A stretch of DNA of 64,000 bases from Macrostomum hystrix. Its lineage: Eukaryota; Platyhelminthes; Macrostomidae. The stretch spans positions 1,550,001 to 1,614,000 of the forward strand of contig CATNEN010000037.1 of NCBI GenBank assembly GCA_950097015.1. The letters run 5' to 3'. Positions 31,561 through 42,068 of the stretch are shown in pieces. The notes beneath the pieces are model-generated. The model did not search any database. It was given only the letters and a program-made list of their open reading frames with translations, and was not told where the DNA came from. The first letter of the stretch is position 1. Every line of letters starts with the position of its first letter. The translations under genes and the position numbers were made by a program.

Positions 31561-34500
31561 ATCGTCGCCACTGGTGGGGGAGCTTTCGCGACCCCGAGCG
31601 CGCCTGGCGCGCTTCCCAATGCTGCCGCCTTCACGTGGCGGGACCGTCCGGACATACCCCCGGCGAAGTGCAGCGCTCACCCTGGACATCGTCTGGGGAC
31701 AGGACACCTCGGGTTTTTCCCAGCTGGACCAGCCTCACCGGCTCACCTGGCCCAGCTGCTCCTCCGAGCCGGCGACGTGGAGACCAACCCTGGGCCACCA
31801 ACGTCGTACTCATGCGGTGGCTGCAGCACTAACGTCCACAGCTTTCACATTTTACAACTTAACGCCGCCGGCCTCCGCGCCCGTAAGCTCGAACTCCTCC
31901 ATTTCCTCGAGGCCAAGTCCATCGATGTCGCCTGTGTTCAGGAGACGAATTTGACGGCGACCGGGTCCCTCCCAAGACTGCCGGGCTGGCAATTTGCCGC
32001 CTGCAGGGACCGTCGAGCCAATCGCGCTGGCGAGCCGGCGGAGACGCCGCACGGCGGAGTCTGCTTCCTGATCAAAGAAGGTATCGACTTCTCCGAGATC
32101 CAGATGCCACCCCCCAAGGCTGTCAACTCGGCCACGGAAGCCTCCGCGGTCACTATTCACGACCCGCGTATCGGCCGCCCACTCTCGATCATTAACCTCT
32201 ATATCCCACCGGTCCGTGCAGGAGACGGACGGGTCAGCGACTTCGAACCAGACTGGCTCCCATCCGGCCCCGACACCGTTATCCTCGGCGACATTAACGC
32301 GCACCACGGGATGTGGGACGAGAGCTGCGAGACCGACGACGCCCTGGGGACCGAGTTCGAAAACTGGGCCACGACGTTCGACTACGTCGCGCTTAACGAT
32401 GGCTCCTTCACCAGAATCAGCCCCAGAGGCCTGACCAGCGCCCCGGACGTGACCTTTGTCCCGGCCAACTGGCAAGACCGGATGACCTGGAAGACGGAGG
32501 CACACATCGGATCCGACCATCTCCCTATCGTTATCGAGATTCGAAACAGCTCCAAGAGGCCCCCTAAGCAGAAACGGGTGACCCGCTTCGCCTACCATAA
32601 GGCAGACTGGACCCTATTCCGCGAGCTCATTTCCGAAGAACTCAAGCATTGGCAGCATCGCCCACCACGCTCGGTCGCTGGTGCAACCGATAAACTGAAC
32701 CACGCCATCCGTTCAGCCGCTCGAGGAGCGATTCCGCAGGGCTCGCGCCGAGCCCCAGTAGCATGGTGGTGCCCTGAGGCCGAAGCTGCGTGCACCGCCA
32801 GACGTCAGGCCCTCGAAGCTCTCCGCACGGATCCTGACAATGACGAGCTCGCCGCGGCGTATCAAGCCGCGGGTGCTTTCGCCACCGCGTCCATCCGTAG
32901 GGCCAAGGAGGCACTCTGGCAAGAATTCATATCCGACAACTACAATAAACTGGACTCGGCCGCGATCTGGAGAATAATTCGAGTTCTCGACGGGCGGACA
33001 CCGGCGGCCTGAACATCCGCAGCCATCAAGGACTCGGCCAACCGCTGCGCCACCACGAACTCACAAAAGGCCAACCTTTTCTGTAGAGAGTACGCAACAA
33101 TCGCGCAACTTCCTAAAGACAAAGTGCGGGACCACACAGTCAAACTTGAGGCCAGAAGAGCCCTTGATGAGCCCTGTGCGTGCAACGGACAACGCCTGGG
33201 AATGTGTGCTGACTTCGACCTAGAGGCGCTCACCCAAGCCCTCCGCGCCATCCCGAGCCGGTCCGCCCCAGGGCTAGACGGGATTTCCAACTTGATGCTG
33301 AAGAATCTGCCGCCAAAGGGGATCGAGCTCCTCCTCTTCAACATCAACCTTTCTTGGCGTAGCGGCCAGTGTTGCGCTGCCTGGAAAATCGGCGACATCA
33401 GGACGATACACAAGCCTAGGAAAAGCCCGGACGCGACCTCCAGCTACCGCCCTATCTGCCTCGGAAAGTCGCGGAACGTCTGGTTAACGAACGCCTCACA
33501 CACTACCTGGAGTCCGAGAACCTCATCCACCCGGCCCAGGCCGGCTTCCGCCGCGGTCGCTCTACCGAAGAGCAGATTGCCGCGGCATCCCAGTACGTCT
33601 TCGACGGCTTCCAGAAGAAAAAACCGGCAAACCGTACAGCGATGCTGTTTGGGGACTTCTCACATGCATACGAGTGCATGTGGCGACAGGCCCTCATCGC
33701 TAAGTTACGCCGTAAGAAAGTCCCGACCTGCACGCGCCGCTGGATTCACTCGCATATCTCCGATCGACGTGCCATTGTGACCTGGGACGGCAATCAGAGC
33801 CCCCAACGCCTCTTCCCTGAGGGCCTCCCCCAAGGCTCCGTCATCGCCCCGACTCTGTGGACGGTGTTCGTCGATGACCTGTTGGAGGATGCCCCAGAGG
33901 ACATCTTCTCTCTGGCGTACGCCGACGATACGACCTTTGGCGCACAAGGCACGAATTTGAAGACCTGTGAAGCAAGACTGCAAAGCGCGGCGAACTGGCT
34001 CGTCGTGTGGTGCACGACTTGGAAAGTCGACCTGAACAAATCCAAAACAGTCGTCACCTACTTCTCCCTCGACCCACGTGAGACAAACGGCAAGGCGAGA
34101 CCAAATATCAGACTCGGAGACATGCCAGCCCCATTCGAGGAACACCCCAAGATGCTGGGCGTGTACCTCGATTCACAGCTCACGTTCCGCCACCATGCGG
34201 CGGTCCAAAAGCGCAACCTGCAGAAGCGGACAGGCGCCCTGAGGTGCCTTGCTGGTCGAGACTGGGGGCGCGACCCGAGATCTCTCAGACAGCTTTACCG
34301 CACCTACGCGGAAGCGGCGGTCCTACACGGCGCCTCCTCTTGGATGAGCTTTGCGTCCGACGCCTGCCGCCGGGAAGTTGAGACCCAGCACCTCGCCGCA
34401 GCGCGCGTTATCTCGGGGTGCTGCCGATCCACCCCGACTGCCGCGCTCCTCAAAGAGGCCGGACTGGCTCCACTCAACACCTCGGCTACGGCCGCTGCGG

Positions 34501-35639
34501 CTACGCTGATGGAGAAAACCCGGCGAGCAAGACAACAGACACCGCTCAGAACGCTGGCCGAACTCGACGTTCAACCGAGAATCCGCGCTCACGGCAACCA
34601 CGGCGATTTCAGACGCAACTGGAGGACGGAGGCCAACGGCCTGATCGCCCGCGCGGGCCTCGCGGGATCCAAGCGCGAACCTGACAACGTGCCACCGCCT
34701 CCCCTATCGCCTAACGACAGGATCCACTTCGCAGCGGAACTCGCCAAACCGACCAACCGGGAGGATCCCCCGCACGTCAGACGCCAAGCCGCACTGGAGA
34801 CGCTGGACCGGCTTCCGGAACCCGCCTTGGAACTCCGGACCGATGGCTCGGCCTCCGGAGGCACCAATAGAGGCAGATCCGGTGCGGCCCTGTTTATCCG
34901 CGGAGCCGCGCCAATCTACCTGACTGCTCCAGCGGGCGCGTTCAGCTCTTCTTTTAGGGCGGAGGAGTGTGCCCTCCGCATTGGTCTCCTCGCAGCCCTG
35001 GAGCGCGTCCCATGGCCCGGTACGGCAGAACTGCGTTGCGCCACTGATTCGCAGGCCCTCATCCGATCGCTCGAACAAGGCACGCACTCTCACCTGTCCC
35101 CCTGCGGCCGGGACATCTGGCGCCTCCTCCTCAAAGTCCCTGCGGACCACCACGTGACTATCCAATGGGTCCCAGGACACTGTGACCTGAGGCGCAACGA
35201 TCTGGCGGACAACCTCGCAAAAGACGCCGCCAGACTCCCACAAGACCAAGCGGAAATCGACCTAAACAGTGCCAAGTCCGCGATCCGCCGCACACTGGCC
35301 GCCGAGGCTCGCGCTGCCTACGAAGCGGACCCACACTGCCGGACGCACCGCGCTGCCTTCCGCGAAGACCGCAGGTCCGAGGCGACTCTCAGCAGACGCG
35401 AGTTGATCACGCTAGTGCAACTTCGCACGGGCCACTCGCCTCTGCTGGCCCAGTACCGCCACCGGATTGACCAAGAACAGCCCGCGTCCTGCGGGCACTG
35501 CGGACACCAGGAGGAGGACCTGAAGCATGTGATGCTGGAATGCCCAGCTCACGCCCAGACCCGCAACCGCGTCCTCGGCCCTAACCCGACGCTGGCCATC
35601 CTATCCGACGACGGCCCCCGTGTCCTGTCCTATCTCTAG
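31561..35639 (+). pseudogene. LINE polyprotein (2A, APE, RT, RNase H), broken
   Basis: Frame 1 runs through the endonuclease to the TGA at 33012, resumes in the same frame (around K-L-E-A-R-R-A-L-D-E) to about 33,465, then a small deletion moves it to a second frame in which R-L-V-N-E-R-L-T-H-Y and the rest of RT, RNase H and the tail stay open to the stop at 35639. Only two lesions are visible. The Y-A-D-D catalytic pair and RNase H acidic residues are intact. Confidence 0.8.
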
Positions 35640-35795
35640 GCGATAGGGTTGCTGACCCGACGCCCGGACCTGCACGGCCAGGAACTTCTAACTAACTAAC
35701 TGGCGGCCCTGGGACCGAAATCCTCGACGCAGGTCGAGAAAGCGCTATTGCGGCTGGTGTAGAAGTGTCTCATGGGAGAGTCAGTGACTCTCCCA
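31561..35795 (+). mobile_element. APE-type non-LTR retrotransposon (LINE) with RNase H and 2A, degraded
   Basis: GC-rich compared with the host element. In order: a 2A motif L-L-R-A-G-D-V-E-T-N-P-G-P (31771-31797 for G-D to P); an apurinic endonuclease (V-Q-E-T-N, G-D-I-N-A-H-H, S-D-H-L-P-I); a reverse transcriptase (A-P-G-L-D-G, P-Q-G-S-V-I-A-P, Y-A-D-D); RNase H (R-T-D-G-S, A-E-E-C, A-T-D-S-Q, V-P-G-H-C-D); and a CCHC-like C-G-H-C...H...C near the end. A TGA at 33010-33012 and a frameshift near 33,465 break the frame. This layout suits the I/Ingi/R1 side of LINEs. The 3' end is near the second gtgccagcaac; the copy seems 5'-truncated, since no own ATG precedes the 2A. Confidence 0.82.
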
Positions 35796-35797
35796 TG
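35771..35797 (+). repeat. 13-bp hairpin at the LINE 3' end
   Basis: catgggagagtca and its exact complement tgactctcccatg, separated by one base, next to the inferred 3' junction of the LINE. Upstream, at about 35,688-35,700, is a taac repeat. Confidence 0.8.
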
Positions 35798-36238
35798 CAC
35801 GAAGTGCCAGCAACTGCCAATGGTCCGTCGCCGGTTGACGTCCGGAATGCATACCACGCCGCTATGTGTGTCCACATCCGGCGACAGGAGCCATATCAGT
35901 GCCTTGTAAGGCCGCCCGCCGTAAGCGTGATAGACAACGTCGTGTGGCGGGAGCGTTACAGTCAGCTCATACGGATAATAAAACAGCAACGCGAAGCTGG
36001 CTGCGCTTTTACTTGCTTCGATTTCGCAGTGCGTTCGACTGCCAATCACCTGGTGGCATGCGGACAGCTGCGGCGCCTGGCTATGCACGAGCAGCCTCCA
36101 AACCTGCCAACCGAGCTGGCAGATGCGCTCGCGGAAGCAAGCAGTTCTGTGGCTGCCGCTCGTGCAGACCAGTCAATGCAGAAGCCGTCATTGACACCGG
36201 TTTCCGTGCGGGCCTCGCATACCGCTGCATTGTGCTAG

Positions 36239-36605
36239 CGGTGCTAGCAATCGAGTTGCAATATTACTCGCTGATGTAGACTCATGTGCAAACCTACACT
36301 GTTACATGTTGACAGAATATCTCTTGTATTGCTGTTGTATCCGGCGGTACTGTTGTAATAGGGGCGTTTATATGAAAGGCTCGAGTTTTCGTTGTATGTC
36401 GAAGATCGGTTGCGATCGGAGTTAGTTAGACCGTAGGCACAGACAGAGCAGTTCTGCCTGTCTACCCTCTGTACCCACGAGTCACGAGAATGTTTATATA
36501 AGTTTATATATAAGTTTATACAATAGAAACAACAATTTCAACAATCTCGCACGGACGGACTCCGGGAAATGACAATGTATTCGTTGTTCCCATTCCAGTC
36601 AACAC
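36239..36605. other. Region upstream of the transposase ORF
   Basis: No ORF. It holds a TATA-rich stretch (gtttatataagtttatatat) at about 36,493-36,520 and a splice-acceptor-like cccattccag just before the transposase ATG. It may be promoter, intron or both. Confidence 0.45.
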
Positions 36606-39023
36606 ATGGCGCCTACGCGTAGGCTACGAGATGAAGTGCGAAAGGTCAACCACACAGAAGTCGTACCAGATGCGGTGCGCAAAATTATTCAGAGGCAACA
36701 TCGAAAGCATCGAGACCAATGTCACAATGCTGATCCACCGACACCTGAGCAAGCCGAGAGGTCTACAGTTACAACCACATCGCGACCGATGCCACAGCAT
36801 ATCAATGACATGCCAATCTATCCAGGTGCGCGTCGAACATACATCGAGACGGCGCTATTGCTAACAGAGTTTGCCGAGACCGAGTCATTGACGCGCAAAG
36901 GAACAGACCGTTTATTGCGTCTACTGGACGAGCTGTTGCCCGTCGGGAGCCACTTCCCACGCTCTGTGTATTATCTGGATAGTGTCATTGACACTACCGG
37001 ATGCAACACAGAATGTTACGTTGTGTGTCGCAGCTGCAAGGCCGCCACAGAAGCTCCCGAAGCGACCCGAGACGGTTGTCGACAGTGTCGGATAGCGTTC
37101 GCTGACATCAACTTGAACCGGTACTGGCAGTTTGACATCGGTCGACAACTGCAGTCCGCACTCGAATGTCGCTCGTTCCTTCGGCACGTCACCTTCCCGG
37201 TGGACATGACTGCCGAACCCGACACCATTCACTTTACTAACAGCGAGAAGTACGCCGAATTCAAGCGCGCATGCGGTACCCGGCTGAACGACAGGGCGGA
37301 CCTAACTTACACGCTGAACATAGATGGGTTCGCCATGTACAAGTCATCCCGCTATGAGATTTGTCCCATCTACCTGAGCGTCAACGAAGTGTCCGTTACA
37401 CACAAGTCCCGCTTCCTCGTTGTGTGTGGCCTATGGGGTAGCAAGACGAAGATGCCGACGGCTGCCTACCTTCCTCTACTGCGGCTGCAATTGAACAAAA
37501 TTCGGACTGATGGGGTGTCGTACGTCAATGAGGGGCGGCACTCTGTCATGCGGTTTCATGTGCACTGTGTCATCATGGACGCACCACAGCGTCAGGCAGC
37601 GCTGGAGCTGTTAATGTACAATGGCACATTCGGGTGTGACAAGTGCTACATTGCAACAAAGCGCCAGGCAAATGTTCGAGGCAACGCTAGATACTACCCA
37701 GTCGCCATTGACCAAACAACAGTGCGTGCATTGCTGGACCATCATGTGGGTCAAGTCGAACTGCGAAATCTGGAGGACACGGTTTCACTGGCGAATATCA
37801 AGGCGCCGCGAGACCTTCATCTGTTCGGTGTTAAAGGCGTCTCTGAATTCAGTCGAGTCATCGGGTTCGACTATATTGCCGACTGCCCGCCATGTTTCCT
37901 CCACCAAGCACTAAGTGGACTGGCACGCTGGTTACTATCGCAGTGGTTTCTTATTGGACACGAGAAGCCGGACCCAAGCTTGACCAGGCCAAATCTGTAC
38001 AATGCAATTGACGTCATTGACGGCAGGTTGCGGCGTGTTACAATGCCAAGCAGTGTGCAACGGCGACACCCCCGTTCACTACGGGAACTGAAGTTCATGC
38101 GCGGCCACGAGTTTGCCTGCTGGTTGTTTGCATTTGGCCCCATGGTTCTGGCTGATGGTCCGCTGCACAGGGACTACTACAACCTTTTTTTGTTGTTGTC
38201 CTCCGCTCTTTTCTGGCTCAGCTACCAGAACACCAGCAGGAATTACATGGCGCGGATTCAGGTCACCTTGGACCATTTCTATCGCGACCTCGGAGTCCTC
38301 TATTCCAATCGAGCACTGACGTACAACGCACACTCAGTGTGTCGTCATATGACGGCTGCTGTGTTGCGATTGGGTCCTACTGCCTCGTTGTCTGCTGGAT
38401 TGTTCGAATCCGAACATCGCAAAACCCGCGCACGTGTCCACGGCAACTCTCTGGTCGACAAGGAGCTGGTGATGCAGATCGAGTTCGACATTGGTCGCAG
38501 AGAGATGCGACATCAACGGCGCATGCCAACCCTCTCAAAATTGGCCAACAACGACCGTCATTTGACGGTCGGCTGTCTACGTGTGATTCCATTCTATCAC
38601 GCAGGTGCCGGACAATACAAAAGAGTGATCCTGCCGTGTGGCATGGTACTTCAGCCGTGCGGGACACTTGACGAGCAGCGACTCGGCACGTCAACATCTT
38701 CGTGTTTCGTCGGACTCAAATGCGACGATCCGGAGAAATTCGTGTTCGCTAGAATCGAGTCCATTAGCGCGTCGGAAGCGCTGGGTGTGGCCTTTGAGTG
38801 TCGGATCGTGCCAGTCATCGAGCCCGATGAGTCACCTTTCGTCGCGTACTCCGGCACTGACGAGTGCTGTCGCGCTGCACATGTTCGTCGTCTATCCGTC
38901 CGTCCATTCGATGTGTTTGATGGCGAGTTGACTTCTGTTGGCTTCTCCTCTATTGCTGGACCGTGCGTCGTCAGTGACACGCACATCAGCCTACTGCCGA
39001 GTGCCCAACTTTCATATTCATAA
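36606..39023 (+). CDS. EnSpm/CACTA-like transposase (tnp2 type, Transposase_21-like)
   Basis: An uninterrupted ORF of 805 codons from ATG 36606. Family traits are L-N-I-D-G-F with Y-K-S-S-R at about residue 240, a V-N-E segment, G-L-W-G, I-M-D-A-P-Q-R at about 324, F-G-C-D-K-C soon after, L-H-L-F-G-V-K-G-V-S-E, the R-S-L-R-E-L-K-F-M-R-G-H-E-F region, and T-Y-N-A-H-S-V-C-R-H with an F-E-S-E-H-R near residue 600. The Asp in D-G and D-A-P and a later Glu are candidate catalytic DDE residues (inference). A Cys-rich cluster (C-R-S-C-K, C-R-Q-C) lies near residues 142-160. It would cut and join the element's terminal repeats in the nucleus. Confidence 0.86.
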   Translation: MAPTRRLRDEVRKVNHTEVVPDAVRKIIQRQHRKHRDQCHNADPPTPEQAERSTVTTTSRPMPQHINDMPIYPGARRTYIETALLLTEFAETESLTRKGTDRLLRLLDELLPVGSHFPRSVYYLDSVIDTTGCNTECYVVCRSCKAATEAPEATRDGCRQCRIAFADINLNRYWQFDIGRQLQSALECRSFLRHVTFPVDMTAEPDTIHFTNSEKYAEFKRACGTRLNDRADLTYTLNIDGFAMYKSSRYEICPIYLSVNEVSVTHKSRFLVVCGLWGSKTKMPTAAYLPLLRLQLNKIRTDGVSYVNEGRHSVMRFHVHCVIMDAPQRQAALELLMYNGTFGCDKCYIATKRQANVRGNARYYPVAIDQTTVRALLDHHVGQVELRNLEDTVSLANIKAPRDLHLFGVKGVSEFSRVIGFDYIADCPPCFLHQALSGLARWLLSQWFLIGHEKPDPSLTRPNLYNAIDVIDGRLRRVTMPSSVQRRHPRSLRELKFMRGHEFACWLFAFGPMVLADGPLHRDYYNLFLLLSSALFWLSYQNTSRNYMARIQVTLDHFYRDLGVLYSNRALTYNAHSVCRHMTAAVLRLGPTASLSAGLFESEHRKTRARVHGNSLVDKELVMQIEFDIGRREMRHQRRMPTLSKLANNDRHLTVGCLRVIPFYHAGAGQYKRVILPCGMVLQPCGTLDEQRLGTSTSSCFVGLKCDDPEKFVFARIESISASEALGVAFECRIVPVIEPDESPFVAYSGTDECCRAAHVRRLSVRPFDVFDGELTSVGFSSIAGPCVVSDTHISLLPSAQLSYS

Positions 39024-39632
39024 CTGTTGTGCCGTTGTGCTGAAGGAGGCAGTTGCAGTGAAGTTAGCGTGCGTGTTTATTTATCAAAGCAAATGGTCGG
39101 TCCGGAGCGTGTGGGTTCAAGGCGTTGCCTCTAGTCTTCGTGCTTAATTTATAGCGAGGTTGGAAGCGTAGGTGCTTCATGTATAAAAAAATATAAGACA
39201 AATGTCTTTTGCCATAACTAGCAACGAAACGAGTTTGCTTGCCAGTGCCGCCTCAATAACTATGCGTGAATGCAGTCTCTCGTTACCTATTGCAATTGGG
39301 ACTGGAAGTCGTCTCTACCCGTTTTGCGTTGTCATGTGTCTATTCAACTTGCAAATTCAGTTCCATAGCACAAGCTTTACGGCCTTCGTGTCGACATCGT
39401 TGTATGTCTTCCATGTAACTGTACAATAAACCGAAAGCGAGTGCATCGCTTATGTTTCGTCACAGTACCACAGCTTTACCAGCTTTCTATCACCCTTTCG
39501 TCACTTTGGTCACTTTACTGAGCTTTACCACTCAGTTACAGTAATGATCATGTTTCATCACGAATAGATGACAACTTATGCAACTACTGACTCTTAACAT
39601 TAACAATTTCAGCTATTCAACGCGCATTTCAC
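39024..39632. other. Spacer between transposase and BEN genes
   Basis: 3' UTR of the transposase and 5' region of the next gene. An aataaa lies at about 39,425, and an acceptor-like acaatttcag lies 20 bases before the next ATG. Confidence 0.45.
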
Positions 39633-40876
39633 ATGGCACCCGACAACGACAAGACCACTAAGGCAAAAAAGACCTTCTGGGTTGTCCAGTTCGTGTCCAA
39701 GGGCAACCACCAGGCTGTCGACCACGACTGCATTGTCGATCCGGCTCCGGCGCCATTGGCAGCGGAGTCGAGTCTCGGTGCTCGCGTTCTTGTTGTCACG
39801 GCGGACGACAAACTGCGCGGGACGCGATTTGAGGCTCACATTCGGAAGGGTCCATATCAGTCGTATGCCGAGGCCAAGCGACATGAGCGCACATGTGCTC
39901 ATTTACCCACGGTACCAACGCCTAAACCGTGTCCGCAGTGTGCATCTTATGTTGTCGCACTGGCTAAGCGAGATGGTGCCAACAAAACTATCGAGGAAGA
40001 ACTTCGAAAGAGTGAACACGAGCGAGAGGAGCTTGAGTTGCGGCTTGAACGCGCCCGTGATCAACTGCGTCAATTGACACAACAGAACGAGGAGCTCATT
40101 CTCGCTTTAACGCAAGCGACTGGACCACATGCTTCGGTGACGGAACCGTGCGCTGCGCATACATCCGGTGCAACTTGTACTGAGGCTGCGACGTCCGATG
40201 CTTCGATTTCGGCGGATGACAGGCAGGTTGTCATTGACAACTTGCGAACTGACCTGTTCCGCCGCGCTAAAATGGCGCAACCGCGTTTGATTGCCGCCAT
40301 ATTAGAACAACTGAAGCAGCAGCTAACGCAGCACCTCGCCGTCCACCTCAACCAGCTTGTCGACCCAGCCGTCACACTTGACGACATGCTGGCCGACGAC
40401 ACCGAAACGCTTGATGCAACGGTAAGCCCTGAATAGTCCGTAATTTATGATTTATGAACACACATCTGCAGCCAGTCGGTGTCGGCTTTACGTCGAACCT
40501 CGCCCGAGTGAATGTCTACAAGGCTTCAGCGACTCCGGCCAACCTCAGTGCGCTTGTCCGCGAGATGGTGCGCGGTTGTTTCAGCGATGACGAGCTGCTG
40601 GTTACGTCGTTGCGTGGTCGCGCTACCAAGCCTGGTCGGCCGCGCCTGCCAGTGGACACGCGGTGCTTAAATGCCATTGTCGACTATCTGGCTGGAATCG
40701 ACATCGCTACCAGTATGAAGGCTGTTGAAAGGGCCTACGTCCGTTGCTGCATCACCATCAGTCGACGTGAAAAGCGGTCCGGACGTTTGCCTGTCAAGAA
40801 GCGTCGACAAGGTGCGGCTGCCGGTGTCACTGACACTGTGCAGTCGGAGGCGACCAATGCCTCTCGCGAGGCATGA
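39633..40876 (+). CDS. Transposon accessory protein: coiled coil plus BEN domain
   Basis: Exon 1 is 39633-40421 (263 codons) and exon 2 is 40472-40876. The 50-bp intron has ACG|gtaagc and ctgcag borders and phase 0; 397 aa in total. Residues about 115-160 form a strong coiled coil (E-E-E-L-R-K-S-E-H-E-R-E-E-L-E-L). The C-terminal exon holds a BEN-like domain: L-V-R-E-M-V-R-G-C-F-S-D-D-E-L-L, then G-R-P-R-L-P and L-N-A-I-V-D-Y-L. BEN domains bind DNA or chromatin. By position and build it is a candidate counterpart of plant TNPA, which binds subterminal repeats; that role is inference. Retaining the intron would give a stop four codons in (S-P-E). Confidence 0.75.
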
Positions 40877-41639
40877 CCGATCTGTTGCTTCCAGCATAAC
40901 AAACTTTTTTGGCCTATATGGGACCGATCGTGGCCTGTTTCCCCATGCTTCTATAGGGTTTTCCCCTGAAAATCTGCTCCTTCCCACATAATCAACCAAC
41001 AACACTATTATGGTTAGTTCCTGGATCGTAAATTAGACTAGCACCAGGAGTCAGGCCACACTGGTATCACCTGTCGGCTGACGTCAATGATGCCATGCAA
41101 TACAACGGTATAGGGGTTTTGTTCTACGTTCTGCTTCTGTTTTTTTCACTTTTTCATTGTTTGTTACTTACCTGTTTTTCCATTTCAGTTGGTTTCAACT
41201 CAAGTTTTGCATTTTCTTCTCACTTAGTGCAAGCCTTTTGCTCTTACTTTTGCTTGCTTTGCAGCCTCAACTTTTTTCTTTTTCGGTTTTGCCATTGGTT
41301 TTGTTTCCTCTTTCATTTAAATTGGCTTTCTTTCTTATTTTATAATCTGCTTTCCACACTATTTATTGCGCTACTAGCTGCTAACCATACCAGTTACTGT
41401 CATAATAGCTTTGATACTTGCGTATTTTTTCGTCGCTATTCATGTTTTCTATTTTCCAGCAAATATATATGTATGGGCAGCATCCGGATTACTTTCCAGA
41501 TCGTTTTAATTTCAAGTACGCCTTCGCGCGATTGTTTCAATGTTTAATTTATATTGGCAACCTTTTACAATTTGTGTTCCCTCCTTTAAGCATGTACTTT
41601 TTCACAACATGCTGGCTACTTCATGCACTTTAACATGTC
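40877..41639. other. Non-coding interior of the EnSpm-like element
   Basis: 3' flank of the BEN gene, then a long T-rich stretch (about 41,110-41,600). No gene is seen. Confidence 0.4.
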
Positions 41640-42068
41640 ACCTATAGCAGCATCAATGGCACATTTGCGCCCCTAGTTTGACTGCTTCAAATAGCACATT
41701 TACTCGTCAGGTGCATCTACACCAAATGGCACAGTTTGACTGCTTCAAACAGCACATTTACTAGTCAGGTGTATGTATGCCAAATGGCACATTTCTGGCA
41801 CAGTTGTGCGCAATTATACGTATTCAAAATGAACTAGGATGACTGACACAGTTGTGGCATAGTAGTGCACAATTAAAATGATTGATTTCTCATTGTCTCA
41901 CTTAGGCCATATGGCACAGCTTGGCACAGTAAAATTTGTGCCACGCTGTGCCACCAATTGTCAAAAAAGCCCATTTTCCGGATGTTTTGACAGTTATTTT
42001 GCGCTTCGCTCTAATTCATTTTTTATGTGCCATTTGACACTTTTAAAGGACATTTATTTTCGGTCGGG
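41640..42068 (-). repeat. Right subterminal repeats and terminal inverted repeat
   Basis: Multiple tggcaca/tgtgcca words, including an inverted pair around 41,910-41,955, and a partial tandem of tttgactgcttcaaa with agcacatttact (about 41,678-41,765). It ends with the inverted terminus ggacatttattttcggtcgg plus g at 42068. Confidence 0.83.

Larger units (their letters stand above)
31372..36238 (+). pseudogene. EnSpm-like element ORF 1 (B-box-like), interrupted by a LINE
   Basis: The left part (31372 to about 31560) encodes a Cys/His cluster with C-C-K-C, C-H-T-C, L-L-C-D-E-H and Y-N-A-Y-H, spaced like a B-box zinc finger. The right part (about 35796-36238) resumes with V-P-A-T-A-N-G. The LINE lies between. 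Both sides contain gtgccagcaac, and removing one copy plus the LINE joins the two parts in frame. The right part has no recognised domain. A possible splice acceptor (attgcag) precedes the ATG. Its role in the element is unknown. Confidence 0.62.
30532..42068 (+). mobile_element. EnSpm/CACTA-like (CMC) DNA transposon, apparently complete
   Basis: The two ends are exact inverted copies over 22 bp: CCCGACCGAAAATAAATGTC plus CT at 30532, and the complement ending at 42068. The dinucleotide tc flanks both ends (possible target duplication). Both ends carry subterminal TGTGCCA/TGGCACA repeats, as in plant CACTA elements. Inside are a B-box-like ORF (split by a LINE), a tnp2-type transposase and a coiled-coil/BEN gene, all on the plus strand. 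It is 11.5 kb, or roughly 7.3 kb without the LINE. The transposase and BEN genes have no visible lesions, so activity may be recent. Confidence 0.85.

Noticed and set aside
31852-32598. 248-codon minus-strand ORF opposite the LINE endonuclease
   Set aside because: It is a shadow of GC-rich coding sequence on the plus strand; no recognisable protein.
41095-41547. Phe/Leu-rich ORF of 150 codons
   Set aside because: It lies over a T-rich stretch inside the transposon; the composition explains the open frame and no domain is seen.
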